Origin: Streptomyces fulvoviolaceus
GTDB lineage: Bacteria; Actinomycetota; Actinomycetes; Streptomycetales; Streptomycetaceae
DNA length: 64,000 bases
Direction of reading: 5' to 3'
Assembly: GCF_000718165.1 (NCBI RefSeq)
Contig: NZ_JOEY01000001.1
Coordinates: 124,001-188,000 of the forward strand
A program made the position numbers and the translations under genes. Each line of letters starts with the position of its first letter. Position 1 is the first letter of the stretch. Below the pieces are notes generated by a model. The model made no database searches. It had not been told where the DNA came from and was given only the letters and a program-made list of their open reading frames with translations. This document shows positions 25,127 to 33,751 of the stretch, in pieces.

Positions 25127-25896
25127 GCGGTCGCGCCCCCTCCCCCCAGAGCGGGCACACGCGGCATGAAGGAGCGGCGCTCGGCGCGGGCCTCGGGCGA
25201 ACGGTGCGCGAGGGCCTTGCGCAGCTGGGAGCGGCCGCGGTGGATCCGCGAGCGGACCGTGCCGAGCTTGACGCCCAGGGTCGCGGCGATCTCCTCGTAC
25301 GACAGTCCTTCGATGTCGCACAGGACGACCGCGGCGCGGAACTCGGGCGCGAGCGTGTCGAGGGCCTGCTGGACGTCGGCGTCGAAGTGCGCGTCGTTGA
25401 AGACCTGCTGCGGTGACGGCTCGCGGCTGGGCAGGCGCTCGGCCGCGTCCTCGCCGAGGGCGTCGAAGCGGATGCGCTGCTTGCGCCGGACCATGTCCAG
25501 GAAGAGGTTGGTGGTGATGCGGTGCAGCCAGCCCTCGAAGGTCCCCGGTGTGTACGTGGACAGCGAGCGGAAGACGCGGACGAAGACCTCCTGAGTGAGG
25601 TCCTCGGCGTCGTGCTGATTGCCGGTGAGGCGGTAGGCCAGCCGGTAGACCCGGCCGCTGTGGGTGCTGACGATCTCCTCCCAGGTGGGCGGAGTCCACG
25701 CCTGCCCGTCCGCGTCGCTGGAAAAAGTCGCGGTCTGGGCGTAGTCGCCGGCGTGGCGGTGGTCAGCAGCGGTGTTGTTCACGGATTTCGGCCTGCCCGC
25801 CGATCCGAGAAAGCGCCGAAGCACTCCTCCCCGATCCACAGGTACGGCCGCACCTCCCCTGTCGGCTCTGGTGGTGTCCAGTGGAGCCCCTACCAT
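25123..25896 (-). CDS. ECF RNA polymerase sigma factor (mycobacterial SigE-like)
   Basis: 257 residues from ATG 25896 (M-V-G-A-P-L-D-T-T) behind GAGGTGG; an in-frame ATG at 26013 would add 39 residues. Region 2 is clear ([24 protein letters not shown]) and region 4 has the helix-turn-helix [21 protein letters not shown] long variable N-terminal extension of about 80 residues is typical of this subgroup. With the anti-sigma factor, HtrA-like protease, TatB and a divergent O-methyltransferase it matches the SigE envelope-stress locus of M. tuberculosis. It is not the S. coelicolor gene named sigE. Confidence 0.93.
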   Translation of the reverse strand: MVGAPLDTTRADRGGAAVPVDRGGVLRRFLGSAGRPKSVNNTAADHRHAGDYAQTATFSSDADGQAWTPPTWEEIVSTHSGRVYRLAYRLTGNQHDAEDLTQEVFVRVFRSLSTYTPGTFEGWLHRITTNLFLDMVRRKQRIRFDALGEDAAERLPSREPSPQQVFNDAHFDADVQQALDTLAPEFRAAVVLCDIEGLSYEEIAATLGVKLGTVRSRIHRGRSQLRKALAHRSPEARAERRSFMPRVPALGGGGATA

Positions 25897-26125
25897 AGCC
25901 ACCTCGCCCGTTAGCTCCGGATAAGCGGTTTTACGAGAAATTGATCTGGGCTGATACCGCTCGGACCGCTGCGTCAGCAGTTGCTCGAGCTCCTGCCCGT
26001 CATCGTGATCCAACTGTGTCCCCCCAGTCCGTCTCCCACCCCTCTAAACGCCCGGTCCCATCAGCAGGTTCCCGGCACCAACGGATACAGTCACGCCCAG
26101 GCAACCACGGGGACAGGAGAGGGTC

Positions 26126-26758
26126 ATTACCGGCAACCGGCAGACGAGCTGGGCGTTCGCCGACGCCTACGTCGCCGAGGACGAAGTGCTGCGCTGGGCT
26201 CGCGACCGGGCCCGTGAGGCGGGCCTGCGCTCGGTGTCGCCCGGCACGGGCGCGGCGCTGCGGTTGCTCGCCGCCACCGTGGACGCGAAGGCGGTCGCGG
26301 AGATCGGCACCGGGACCGGCGTGTCGGGCATCCATCTGCTGCACGGCATGCGCCCGGACGGCGTCCTGACCACCGTCGACCCCGAGCCCGAGCACCAGCA
26401 GTTCGCCCGCCAGGCCTTCCGCGCCTCCGGCTTCGCCAGCAACCGGGCCCGTTTCATCCCGGGCCGCGCCCTGGACGTCCTGCCCCGCCTCGCGGACGCC
26501 GGCTACGACCTCGTCTTCTGCGACGGCGACCGGCAGGAGGTCATGGACTACTTCGCTGAATCGTTGCGCCTGCTGCGTCCCGGCGGGCTCGTCGTCTTCG
26601 AGGGCGTCTTCGCGAACGGCCGGACGGTGGACTCGGGGCCGCAGCCCACGGAGGTCCTGCGGCTGCGCGAGCTGCTGCGCGCGGTGCGCGAGACCCAGGA
26701 ACTGGTGCCGTCACTGCTCCCGGTGGGTGACGGGCTGCTGTGCGCGGTCAAGCGGTGA
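26126..26758 (+). CDS. SAM-dependent O-methyltransferase, probable ATT start
   Basis: 210 residues if started at ATT 26126 (then T-G-N-R-Q-T-S-W-A-F-A-D-A), which follows GGAG at 6-base spacing. The frame has no ATG, GTG or TTG between the stop at 26045 and GTG 26186, and starting at 26186 would cut off the W-A-F-A-D-A segment, which looks like family sequence. The SAM site is A-E-I-G-T-G-T-G-V-S-G with an acidic V-D-P-E-P. A D-L-V-F-C-D-G-D follows, as in class I O-methyltransferases related to caffeoyl-CoA/catechol enzymes. It is divergent from the ECF sigma gene, as Rv1220c is from sigE. Confidence 0.88.
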   Translation: MTGNRQTSWAFADAYVAEDEVLRWARDRAREAGLRSVSPGTGAALRLLAATVDAKAVAEIGTGTGVSGIHLLHGMRPDGVLTTVDPEPEHQQFARQAFRASGFASNRARFIPGRALDVLPRLADAGYDLVFCDGDRQEVMDYFAESLRLLRPGGLVVFEGVFANGRTVDSGPQPTEVLRLRELLRAVRETQELVPSLLPVGDGLLCAVKR

Positions 26759-26834
26759 CCTGCGAATAGGCCGTACGTGATCCTCGTACCGCCGCCCGTG
26801 CCTGATCCGTGTCACCGACCCACCGGACAAGCAA

Positions 26835-26866
26835 CTGCCCCGGCACCATGTGCGATGCCGGGGCAG
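26835..26866. terminator. Bidirectional terminator
   Basis: CTGCCCCGGCA pairs with TGCCGGGGCAG across a 10-base loop between the convergent methyltransferase and DUF3117 genes. Confidence 0.85.
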
Positions 26867-26899
26867 CCGAAAAGCTGAAAGGGTATGGTCGCTTCCGCG

Positions 26900-27067
26900 T
26901 CAGCCGACGACCTTCTTGAGGGCGTCGCCGAGCGCGTCGGCCTCGTCAGGGGTCAGCTCGACGACGAGCCGACCGCCGCCTTCGAGCGGAACGCGCATGA
27001 CGATGCCCCGCCCCTCCTTTGTCACCTCGAGCGGGCCATCGCCCGTCCGCGGCTTCATGGCCGCCAT
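26900..27067 (-). CDS. DUF3117 family small protein
   Basis: 55 residues from ATG 27067 (M-A-A-M-K-P-R-T-G-D-G-P-L-E-V), behind AGGAAGGGGAACGAGC. The whole sequence fits the actinobacterial DUF3117 family (Rv1211-like): R-I-V/M-M-R-V-P-L-E-G-G-G-R-L-V-V-E-L, ending A-L-K-K-V. The function is unknown. It is the same small protein that accompanies tag and the dihydropteroate synthase paralogue in mycobacteria. Confidence 0.93.
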   Translation of the reverse strand: MAAMKPRTGDGPLEVTKEGRGIVMRVPLEGGGRLVVELTPDEADALGDALKKVVG

Positions 27068-27444
27068 GCTCGTTCCCCTTCCTGAAACCAGCTCATAGTC
27101 AAAGCCGACAGCCCTGGAGGGCACGCGTATTCCTGGAGTGGGACACGCGACACCGGCATCGAACACATTGCTTCCAAGCCATTATCCCGCATCTCAGGAC
27201 CCGATGACCAACATCAGTCGGCATCGCTTGGGCAACGCGCGCGAGCAAAACCACTCAATTCGGCGATGTGACTGCGATACTGCGCCGCCGCGGGGACATC
27301 CGCCGACCGGATCCGGTGCCCTTTTCTTTGACGCAGGTCACACGTCGGGTCCGGTCCGCGGACGGTGATCTCCGCCATGCTGTCCTTCGGAGACGAAGAC
27401 GTACCGACGAGTACGTCGAGCCGCGACACCGGAGGGGATACGCC
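27068..27444. other. Divergent intergenic region, DUF3117 to enoyl-CoA hydratase
   Basis: 377 bases containing the promoters of two divergent genes. AT content is locally raised around 27165-27265. A TTGACG at 27328 could be a -35 box but no good -10 follows. No RNA gene or further coding frame could be supported. Confidence 0.4.
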
Positions 27445-28236
27445 ATGGCCGACACCGTGCTCTACGAGGTGAGCGACGGACTCGCGACGATCACGCTGAA
27501 CCGCCCCGAGGCGATGAACGCGCTGAACATCGCCACGAAGGTCGCTCTGCGGGAGGCCGTGGAGTCGGCGGCCTCGGACGACGCCGTACGGGCCGTGCTG
27601 CTCACCGCCGCCGGGGAGCGGGCGTTCTGCGTGGGGCAGGACCTCAAGGAGCACATCGGGTTGCTGGCCGAGGGCTCCGAGGTCGTCATGAGCACCGTCA
27701 AGGAGCACTACAACCCCGTCGTGAAGGCGCTGACGGAGATGCGGAAGCCCGTGGTGGCCGGGGTGAACGGGGTCGCGGCCGGGGCCGGGTTCGGGATCGC
27801 GCTCGCCGCGGACTACCGGGTCGTGGCGGATACGGCGGCTTTCAACACGTCGTTCGCGGGGGTCGCGCTGACGGCCGACTCGGGGATCTCCTGGACCCTG
27901 CCGAGGGTTGTCGGGCCGGGGCGGGCTGCCGACCTGCTGCTCTTCCCTCGGAGCATCTCCGCGCAGGACGCGTATGAGCTGGGGATCGCGAACCGGCTGG
28001 TGCCCACGGGTGAGCTGCGCGCGGAGGCCGAGAAGGTGGCGCGGACTCTTGCCGAGGGGCCGACGGTGGCTTACGGAGCGATCAAGGAGTCCGTCGCTTA
28101 CGGGCTGTCCCACACTCTGGCGGAGACGCTGGAGAAGGAGGACGAGCTGCAGGGGCGGGCGGGGGCGTCCGAGGACCATGCGATTGCTGTGCGGGCGTTT
28201 GTGAACAAGGAGAAGCCGAAGTACTTGGGGCGGTGA
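27445..28236 (+). CDS. Enoyl-CoA hydratase/isomerase family protein
   Basis: 263 residues from ATG 27445 behind GGAGGGG. Crotonase-fold signatures: L-N-R-P-E-A-M-N-A-L-N near residue 20, a CoA-binding A-F-C-V-G-Q-D-L-K-E near 60, and the oxyanion-hole G-V-A-A-G-A-G-F-G-I-A near 112. The usual second catalytic Glu position appears to be occupied by Asp (T-A-D-S-G), as in PaaG-type isomerases. It acts on acyl-CoA thioesters, possibly in phenylacetate or fatty acid breakdown, but no pathway partners are adjacent. Confidence 0.92.
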   Translation: MADTVLYEVSDGLATITLNRPEAMNALNIATKVALREAVESAASDDAVRAVLLTAAGERAFCVGQDLKEHIGLLAEGSEVVMSTVKEHYNPVVKALTEMRKPVVAGVNGVAAGAGFGIALAADYRVVADTAAFNTSFAGVALTADSGISWTLPRVVGPGRAADLLLFPRSISAQDAYELGIANRLVPTGELRAEAEKVARTLAEGPTVAYGAIKESVAYGLSHTLAETLEKEDELQGRAGASEDHAIAVRAFVNKEKPKYLGR

Positions 28237-28251
28237 GCGCCGTCGGGGGGG

Positions 28252-28322
28252 GTGCGAGTGCGCTGTGGCTGGTCGCGCCCACGCGGCGGAGCCGCAAATC
28301 GATACAGCCCCGCGCCCCTTAC
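28252..28322. repeat. Dispersed Streptomyces intergenic repeat, copy 3
   Basis: GTGCGCTGTGGCTGGTCGCGCCCACGCGGCGGAGCCGCAAATCGATACAGCCCCGCGCCCCTT-type sequence in the convergent gap before tag. It nearly matches copy 4 at 38061 and is the reverse complement of the form at 3712. It overlaps the last codon region of tag. Confidence 0.8.
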
Positions 28323-28900
28323 GGGGCGCTCCTGGCCACGCATGTCTGCAAGTGGTCGTCCACCAAGCCGCACGCCTGCATCAGGGCGTAGGCCGTCGTC
28401 GGGCCCACGAAGCGGAGACCCCGTTTCTTCAACGCCTTGGACAGGGCCGTCGAGTCGTCCGTGACCGCCGGGACGTCTGCCAAGGTCTTCGGGGCCGGTC
28501 CCGGGGTCGGCGCGTGGGACCAGATCAAGGCGTCCAGATCACCCGGGGTCCATTCAGCCAGCACGCGTGCGTTGGCGAGCGTCGCGTCGATCTTGGCGCG
28601 GTTGCGGATGATGCCCGCGTCGGCGAGCAGGCGGTCGCGGTCGGCGTCGGTGAAGGCCGCCACGTCCGTGATCTTGAAGCCCGCGAAGGCCGTACGGAAG
28701 CCCTCGCGGCGGCGCAGGATGGTGATCCAGGACAGGCCGGACTGGAAGGCCTCCAGGCTGAGGCGTTCGAAGAGCGCGTCGTCGCCGTGGACCGGGCGGC
28801 CCCACTCCTCGTCGTGGTACGCCACGTAGTCCTCGGTGGACAGCGCCCAGGGGCAGCGCAGCGCGCCGTCCGGACCGGCGAGGGCGGCCCCGTCGCTCAC
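28319..28900 (-). CDS. tag: DNA-3-methyladenine glycosylase I
   Basis: 193 residues. Tag signatures: R-C-P-W-A near residue 15, Y-H-D-E-E-W-G, the catalytic-region F-E-R-L-S-L-E-A-F-Q-S-G-L-S-W, and the C-terminal zinc-ligand pair in H-L-Q-T-C matching the family's Cys/His zinc site. It removes 3-methyladenine from alkylated DNA as the first step of base excision repair. Its start overlaps the stop of the upstream membrane-protein gene by 4 bases. Confidence 0.95.
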   Translation of the reverse strand: MSDGAALAGPDGALRCPWALSTEDYVAYHDEEWGRPVHGDDALFERLSLEAFQSGLSWITILRRREGFRTAFAGFKITDVAAFTDADRDRLLADAGIIRNRAKIDATLANARVLAEWTPGDLDALIWSHAPTPGPAPKTLADVPAVTDDSTALSKALKKRGLRFVGPTTAYALMQACGLVDDHLQTCVARSAP

Positions 28901-29253
28901 TGCTGCTCCCCCGGGCCCTGGGCGGGCTTCTCCATGGAGACATGGGCCGCTGCCTGCGCACCGGCCAGCGCGGACTCCAGGTCGGCGATACGGGCGTCGC
29001 GCTCGGCGAGTTCGGCGCCGAGGCGGCCGAGCGCGTCGTCCACGTCGGCCATGCGGTAGCCGCGGGCGGCGAGCGGGAAGCGCAGGCTGTCGATGTCACC
29101 GCGGTGGACCGGGCGGTCCGGCGGCAGGGGGTCCTGCAGCCGCTCGGGGGCGGCCTCCGGCAGCGGGCCGTCGCTCTCGCCGCCGCCCACCACGGCGAGC
29201 GTCACCGCGGCGACCACGACCGCGAGCGCGATGACCAGGAACAAGAACATAAC
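28897..29253 (-). CDS. DivIVA-like domain membrane protein
   Basis: 118 residues from ATG 29253 (M-V-M-F-L-F-L-V-I-A-L); 29271 is an alternative. One N-terminal membrane helix is followed by a Pro-rich linker and a short DivIVA-like segment F-P-L-A-A-R-G-Y-R-M-A-D-V-D-D-A-L-G-R-L near residue 75, then a coiled coil (E-L-A-E-R-D-A-R-I-A-D-L). The stop overlaps the tag start (ATGA). This fits the Rv1209-type protein that neighbours tag and the dihydropteroate synthase paralogue. A cell-envelope scaffold role is inferred. Confidence 0.85.
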   Translation of the reverse strand, partial: VMFLFLVIALAVVVAAVTLAVVGGGESDGPLPEAAPERLQDPLPPDRPVHRGDIDSLRFPLAARGYRMADVDDALGRLGAELAERDARIADLESALAGAQAAAHVSMEKPAQGPGEQQ

Positions 29254-29393
29254 CATCGCTGAGGTCCCCATGGTCCCTGCCGACGGCTGGGCGCCGGCGT
29301 CGAATGTGTCAGGGTCCGATCGTGCCATGCGAGTCTGACAGTTAGGGTCGCAGGCGGCCGATGATCAGGACGTACGAAGTGAGGTCACAGGGG

Positions 29394-30254
29394 ATGCTCA
29401 GGCTGGGCAGGCGTGAATTCGACACGCACGAGCCGGTGATCATGGCGATCGTGAACCGGACCCCCGACTCCTTCTACGACCAGGGGGCGACGTTCCGCGA
29501 CGAGCCCGCCCTCGCGCGCGTGGAGCAGGCCGTGGCCGAGGGCGCCGCCATCATCGACATCGGCGGCGTCAAGGCCGGGCCCGGCGAGGAGGTGTCCGCC
29601 GAGGAGGAGGCGCGGCGGACGGTCGGCTTCGTGGCGGAGGTGCGGCGGCGGTTCCCCGATGTCGTCATCAGCGTGGACACCTGGCGGGCAGACGTCGGGG
29701 AGGCCGTGTGCGAGGTCGGGGCGGATCTGCTCAACGACGCGTGGGGTGGGGTGGATCCGGGGCTGGCCGAGGTCGCCGCGCGGTACGGGGTGGGGCTGGT
29801 GTGTACGCATGCGGGGGGCTCGGAGCCGCGTACCCGGCCGCATCGGGTGACGTACGACGACGTCATGGCCGACATTCTGCGGGTGACCCTGGGTCTTGCC
29901 GAGCGGGCCGTGGCGTTGGGGGTGCCGCGGGAGTCCGTGATGATCGATCCCGGGCACGACTTCGGGAAGAACACGCGGCACAGTCTCGAGGCGACTCGGC
30001 GGTTGGGCGAGATGGTGTCCACCGGGTGGCCGGTGCTGGTGTCGCTGTCCAACAAGGACTTCGTCGGGGAGACGTTGGACAAGCCGGTGAAGGAGCGGGT
30101 GGTGGGGACGCTCGCGACGACTGCGGTGTCGGCGTGGCTCGGGGCTCAGGTGTACCGGGTGCACGAGGTGGCGGAGACGCGGCAGGTGCTGGACATGGTG
30201 TCGTCGATCGCGGGGCATCGTCCGCCGGCGGTCGCCCGGCGGGGGCTGGCGTAG
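29394..30254 (+). CDS. folP2: Dihydropteroate synthase paralogue
   Basis: 286 residues from ATG 29394; ATG 29361 is possible. Family motifs: M-A-I-V-N-R-T-P-D-S-F near residue 18, I-I-D-I-G-G-V near 55, S-V-D-T-W-R, and M-I-D-P-G-H-D-F-G-K. The N-R-T in place of the usual N-V/L-T and I-D-I-G-G in place of the usual I-D-I/V-G-G-E-S-T suggest the second actinobacterial paralogue (Rv1207-like), which in mycobacteria is not a functional folate enzyme. A folate role is therefore not assured. It is divergent from the DivIVA-like gene. Confidence 0.88.
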   Translation: MLRLGRREFDTHEPVIMAIVNRTPDSFYDQGATFRDEPALARVEQAVAEGAAIIDIGGVKAGPGEEVSAEEEARRTVGFVAEVRRRFPDVVISVDTWRADVGEAVCEVGADLLNDAWGGVDPGLAEVAARYGVGLVCTHAGGSEPRTRPHRVTYDDVMADILRVTLGLAERAVALGVPRESVMIDPGHDFGKNTRHSLEATRRLGEMVSTGWPVLVSLSNKDFVGETLDKPVKERVVGTLATTAVSAWLGAQVYRVHEVAETRQVLDMVSSIAGHRPPAVARRGLA

Positions 30255-30311
30255 GGCCGACGGCGGAGCCGCCGATGGATGCAGCCTCGTCCCCGCTGCC
30301 CCTACCCGTCC

Positions 30312-30392
30312 CTGGGGGCTGCCGCCCCCAGATCCGCCTGAACGGCCTCGTCCTCAAACGCCGGACGGGCTGAAATGCCCGTCCGGCGTTGA
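30312..30392. terminator. Dispersed 3'-end repeat with terminator hairpin
   Basis: CGCCGGACGGGC (30359) pairs perfectly with GCCCGTCCGGCG (30377) across TGAAAT. Just upstream is GGGGGCTGCCGCCCCC and the phrase CTCGTCCTCAAACG, a combination repeated widely at Streptomyces gene ends. It lies in a convergent gap and probably stops both transcripts. Confidence 0.85.
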
Positions 30393-30405
30393 GAGATGAG
30401 CTCCG

Positions 30406-31164
30406 CTAGCGGCCCGCCTCCTTCGACACCAGCGCCACCGCCTCGTCGATGTCGTCCGTCACGTGGAACAGCAGCAGGTCCTTCTCCGACGCCTTGCCCT
30501 GGGCGATCAGGGTGTTCTTGAGCCAGTCCACCAGGCCGCCCCAGTACTCGCTGCCGAAGAGGACGATCGGGAAGCGGGTGACCTTCTGGGTCTGGACGAG
30601 CGTCAACGCCTCGAACAATTCGTCCAGGGTGCCGAGGCCGCCCGGCAGGACCACGAAGCCCTGCGCGTACTTCACGAACATCATCTTGCGGACGAAGAAG
30701 TAGCGGAAGTTGAGGCCGATGTCGACGTAGGGGTTGAGCCCCTGCTCGAAGGGGAGCTCGATGCCGAGGCCGACGGAGATGCCCTTCGCCTCGCAGGCGC
30801 CCTTGTTGGCCGCCTCCATGGCCCCGGGGCCACCGCCGGTGATGACGGCGAAGCCGGCCTCCACCAGGCCTCGGCCCAACCGCACGCCCGCCTCGTACTC
30901 CGGCGAGTCCTGCAGCGTCCTCGCCGAGCCGAACACACTGATCGCGGGCGGGAGTTCGGCCAGTGTGCCGAAGCCCTCGATGAACTCCGACTGGATGCGG
31001 AGCACGCGCCAGGGATCCGTGTGGACCCAGTCCGAGGGACCCCCGGCATCCAGCAGCCGCTGGTCCGTCGTGCTCGCCGTCACCTGTCCGCGCCTCCGGA
31101 GGACCGGTCCCAGGCGCTGCTCCTCCGGTGGCTGCTTCTTGCCCTCGGGGTTGCCTGTAGCCAT
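30406..31164 (-). CDS. LOG family (TIGR00730) Rossmann-fold protein
   Basis: 252 residues from ATG 31164 behind AAGGAGG. It has the lysine-decarboxylase-like/LOG motif pair G-G-G-P-G-A-M-E-A near residue 120 and P-G-G-L-G-T-L-D-E near 175, with F-G-S-A-R at the start of the fold. LOG proteins release cytokinin bases from cytokinin nucleotides in plants and some actinobacteria (Rv1205). Whether this one has phosphoribohydrolase activity is inferred. The N-terminal 40 residues are charged and disordered. Confidence 0.92.
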   Translation of the reverse strand: MATGNPEGKKQPPEEQRLGPVLRRRGQVTASTTDQRLLDAGGPSDWVHTDPWRVLRIQSEFIEGFGTLAELPPAISVFGSARTLQDSPEYEAGVRLGRGLVEAGFAVITGGGPGAMEAANKGACEAKGISVGLGIELPFEQGLNPYVDIGLNFRYFFVRKMMFVKYAQGFVVLPGGLGTLDELFEALTLVQTQKVTRFPIVLFGSEYWGGLVDWLKNTLIAQGKASEKDLLLFHVTDDIDEAVALVSKEAGR

Positions 31165-31274
31165 GTGCGCTCCCTCCTTGCGGGGTCTTTCCACCTCAGC
31201 GTAGATCTACGCGGGTTACGGACGGGGGACGCGAGCATGTCCGCCATGAAGCGCCACCGCGCACGCTCGTCCCG

Positions 31275-32354
31275 TCACGCGGTCAGCCAGGACCTCAACC
31301 GCTCCTCCGCCACCGGGATCAGCGAGGCCTTCACCCGCTCGTCCACCTTGTGCGCCAGCAGCGGGTTGCCCGGGCTGTAGTTCACGGCGGGCACGCCCAG
31401 CGCGCTGAAGCGGGCGACGTCCGTCCAGCCGAACTTGGGGAAGGCCTCGCCGCCGACCGCGGCCATGAAGGCCTGGGCGACGGGATGGGTGAGGCCGGGG
31501 CGGGCGCCGCCGGTGTGGTCGTCGACGACGAACTCGTCCACGCCGCAGTCCGCGAAGTAGTCCCGGACGAAGGCCTCCGCCTCCTCCTCGCTCCGGTCCG
31601 GTGCGTAGCGGAAGTTGACTACGAGGGTGCAGGCATCGGGGATGACATTGGTGGCGACGCCTCCCTCGACACGTACGGCGTTGAGGCCCTCGTGGAACTG
31701 GAGGCCGTCCACGACGGGCCTGCGCGGCTCGTACGCGGCGAGCTTCGCGAGGGCCGGGGCGGCGGCGTGGATCGCGTTGGAGCCCATCCACGCGCGCGCG
31801 GAGTGCGCCCGCTCCCCCTTGAACTTCAGGAACACCCGGAGCGTGCCCTGGCAGCCGCCCTCCACCTGGTTGTCCGTCGGCTCGAGCAGCACCGCGAAGT
31901 CGCCCTCCAGCCACTCCGGGTGGGCCTCGGCCACATGACGGAGGCCGTTCAGCTCCGCGGCGACCTCTTCGTTGTCGTAGAAGACGAAGGTGAGGTCGCG
32001 GTTGGGCTCCGGGAGCGTCGCCGCGATGCGCAGCTGTACCGCGACCCCGGACTTCATGTCGCAGGTGCCGCAACCCCACAGGTAGCCCTCGTCGTCGAGC
32101 CGCGAGGGGACGTTGTCCGCGATCGGGACGGTGTCGATGTGGCCGGCGAGAATGACGCGTTCCGGGCGACCCAGGTCCGTGCGGGCGACGACGTTGTTGC
32201 CGTACCGGTCGACCGTCAGGTGCGGCAGAGCACGCAGGGCGGTCTCGATCGCGTCCGCGAGGGGCTTCTCGGTGCCGCTCTCGGAGGGGAAGTCGACGAG
32301 CTGAGCGGTGAGCTGAGCGGCGTCCAGCGTGAGGTCAAGTGGGGTGTCGGCCAT
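31275..32354 (-). CDS. dapE: Succinyl-diaminopimelate desuccinylase
   Basis: 359 residues from ATG 32354 (M-A-D-T-P-L-D-L-T). M20 metallopeptidase motifs: A-G-H-I-D-T-V-P near residue 75, C-G-T-C-D-M-K-S-G, Y-D-N-E-E-V-A-A-E with the catalytic Glu pair, and a dimerisation domain starting Q-G-T-L-R-V. It converts N-succinyl-LL-2,6-diaminopimelate to LL-diaminopimelate, supplying peptidoglycan and lysine. It lies near the dapC-type aminotransferase that makes its substrate, and beside the LOG gene as in mycobacteria. Confidence 0.94.
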   Translation of the reverse strand: MADTPLDLTLDAAQLTAQLVDFPSESGTEKPLADAIETALRALPHLTVDRYGNNVVARTDLGRPERVILAGHIDTVPIADNVPSRLDDEGYLWGCGTCDMKSGVAVQLRIAATLPEPNRDLTFVFYDNEEVAAELNGLRHVAEAHPEWLEGDFAVLLEPTDNQVEGGCQGTLRVFLKFKGERAHSARAWMGSNAIHAAAPALAKLAAYEPRRPVVDGLQFHEGLNAVRVEGGVATNVIPDACTLVVNFRYAPDRSEEEAEAFVRDYFADCGVDEFVVDDHTGGARPGLTHPVAQAFMAAVGGEAFPKFGWTDVARFSALGVPAVNYSPGNPLLAHKVDERVKASLIPVAEERLRSWLTA

Positions 32355-32450
32355 GCTCTCGACCCTAACTCCCCCGGAACGCCCCCGACCGTCCCGCCCG
32401 CTGTCCCCAACCGGCACATCCGGCACAGTACTCTCCAGTATCTTTGCCGG

Positions 32451-33428
32451 ATGCCAGAGCCGTCATCCCCTACTCGCAGCCGTCGTGGCCGCTTCTTCCG
32501 CTTCGCGGCGGCGGTCGTGGTCCTGTGTGCCGTCGCCGGTTACCTCGTGGTGCAGTACGTCACCGGAGGCGCGGGCGACCCGGGGTGCAGAGTGGTCTCG
32601 GCGGACGGCAAGGGAGCGACGTACGAGTTCACCTCGGAGCAGGCGGTGAACGCGGCGACGATCGCCGCCGTCGGCACCGGGCGCGGTCTGCCCGAGCGGG
32701 CCGTGACCATCGCGCTCGCCACCTCGCTCCAGGAGTCGGGGCTGCGCAACATCACCCACGGCGACCGTGATTCGCTCGGCCTGTTCCAGCAGCGGCCCTC
32801 GCAGGGCTGGGGCACGAAAAAAGAGATCATGGACCCGACGTACGCGGCGGACATCTTCTACAAGCACCTGGTCAAGGTGGACGACTACCAGGACCTCCCG
32901 CTGACCGTCGCCGCGCAGCGCGTGCAGCGCAGCGGCTTCCCGGAGGCGTACGCGAAGCACGAGCCGGACGCCACGCTGCTCGCCGCCGCGCTCACCGGCG
33001 AGGCGGCGGCCACGCTGACCTGTGACGGACGCCAGGCCACCGCCCAGGCCACGGGTCCGGACGCGGTGCGCTCCGCGCTCGTACGGGACTTCGGGCGGGA
33101 CGTGCTGGAGACCACCGCCGCCGAGGTGGGCGGCAAGGCGACGCCCACGCCGACGCCCTCCGCGAGCAGGAGCGGCGAGCGGACCGTGACCCTGCCCGTC
33201 TCCGAGAACACGAGCCCGGGCTCGAAGCGCAGCCTCCGGGAGCGCGGCTGGCAGCTCGCCCACTGGGCCGTGGCCAACGCCTCCGCGCTGCACATCGAAC
33301 GCGTCTCGTACGCCGGGCGCCAGTGGACCGCCGGGAACACCGACAGCCGGTGGCGTGCGGCGGACACCAAGGGCACCTCAGGCGCGGCGAAGGACGCGGA
33401 CGCCGTGCGCATCGTGACCGCGCCGTAG
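32451..33428 (+). CDS. Membrane-anchored lysozyme-like protein
   Basis: 325 residues from ATG 32451. A basic N-terminus and a single helix (F-A-A-A-V-V-V-L-C-A-V-A-G-Y-L) form an anchor or uncleaved signal. The extracellular part has the pattern A-L-A-T-S-L-Q-E-S-G-L, then D-S-L-G-L-F-Q-Q-R-P-S-Q-G-W-G and a Y-A-A-D-I-F-Y-K-H-L helix. These are the core of transglycosylase/lysozyme-like folds, with Glu in Q-E-S-G as the possible catalytic residue. A Pro/Ser/Thr linker and a C-terminal domain of unknown type follow. Murein cleavage is inferred. It is divergent from dapE. Confidence 0.82.
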   Translation: MPEPSSPTRSRRGRFFRFAAAVVVLCAVAGYLVVQYVTGGAGDPGCRVVSADGKGATYEFTSEQAVNAATIAAVGTGRGLPERAVTIALATSLQESGLRNITHGDRDSLGLFQQRPSQGWGTKKEIMDPTYAADIFYKHLVKVDDYQDLPLTVAAQRVQRSGFPEAYAKHEPDATLLAAALTGEAAATLTCDGRQATAQATGPDAVRSALVRDFGRDVLETTAAEVGGKATPTPTPSASRSGERTVTLPVSENTSPGSKRSLRERGWQLAHWAVANASALHIERVSYAGRQWTAGNTDSRWRAADTKGTSGAAKDADAVRIVTAP

Positions 33429-33751
33429 TACGGGCAACCGTACGGATGATCACCCGGAAGGGTTACGTCCGCCCGGCGCGGCCGTGGGTGTGCGCAGGTT
33501 TTCGCCCGGTCACCCTCGTATCCGTCAAAACCCTTGAGGACAAAGGGCTGTAAGGATTCAGCGGACTTTCGGACCGGGCACTTTTTGCCCGTTTTTATCC
33601 GCAGGCGATTATGCGACGCATTGCCAACTCTTTACGTTGGCGCGCCGCAACCTTCGCGGGCTTCGAGCGGTAGTCACTGCGTCCGAGCCCGGAGATCAAC
33701 TGCCGGGTGAGGTCGGAACACTTCCTCGTTCTCTCCCGTCAAAGGAGCATC
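33429..33751 (+). promoter_or_regulatory. Leader/promoter region of the secreted-protein gene
   Basis: 323 bases between two plus-strand genes. It contains the U-tract hairpin at 33575 and an AT-richer stretch at 33590-33640 suited to a promoter, then about 110 bases to the ribosome site AAAGGAG before 33752. It was checked for a c-di-AMP (ydaO) riboswitch, common upstream of Streptomyces cell-wall genes; the consensus was not found. Confidence 0.4.
33575..33597 (+). terminator. Rho-independent terminator with T-run
   Basis: CGGGCA pairs with TGCCCG across CTTTT and is followed by TTTTTA. It lies 147 bases after the lysozyme-like gene, so it could terminate that transcript or act as an attenuator in the following leader. 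Confidence 0.75.

Noticed and set aside
33429..33751. c-di-AMP (ydaO) riboswitch
   Set aside because: The position is typical, but the conserved GGGGTGAA-type core and paired elements could not be found.
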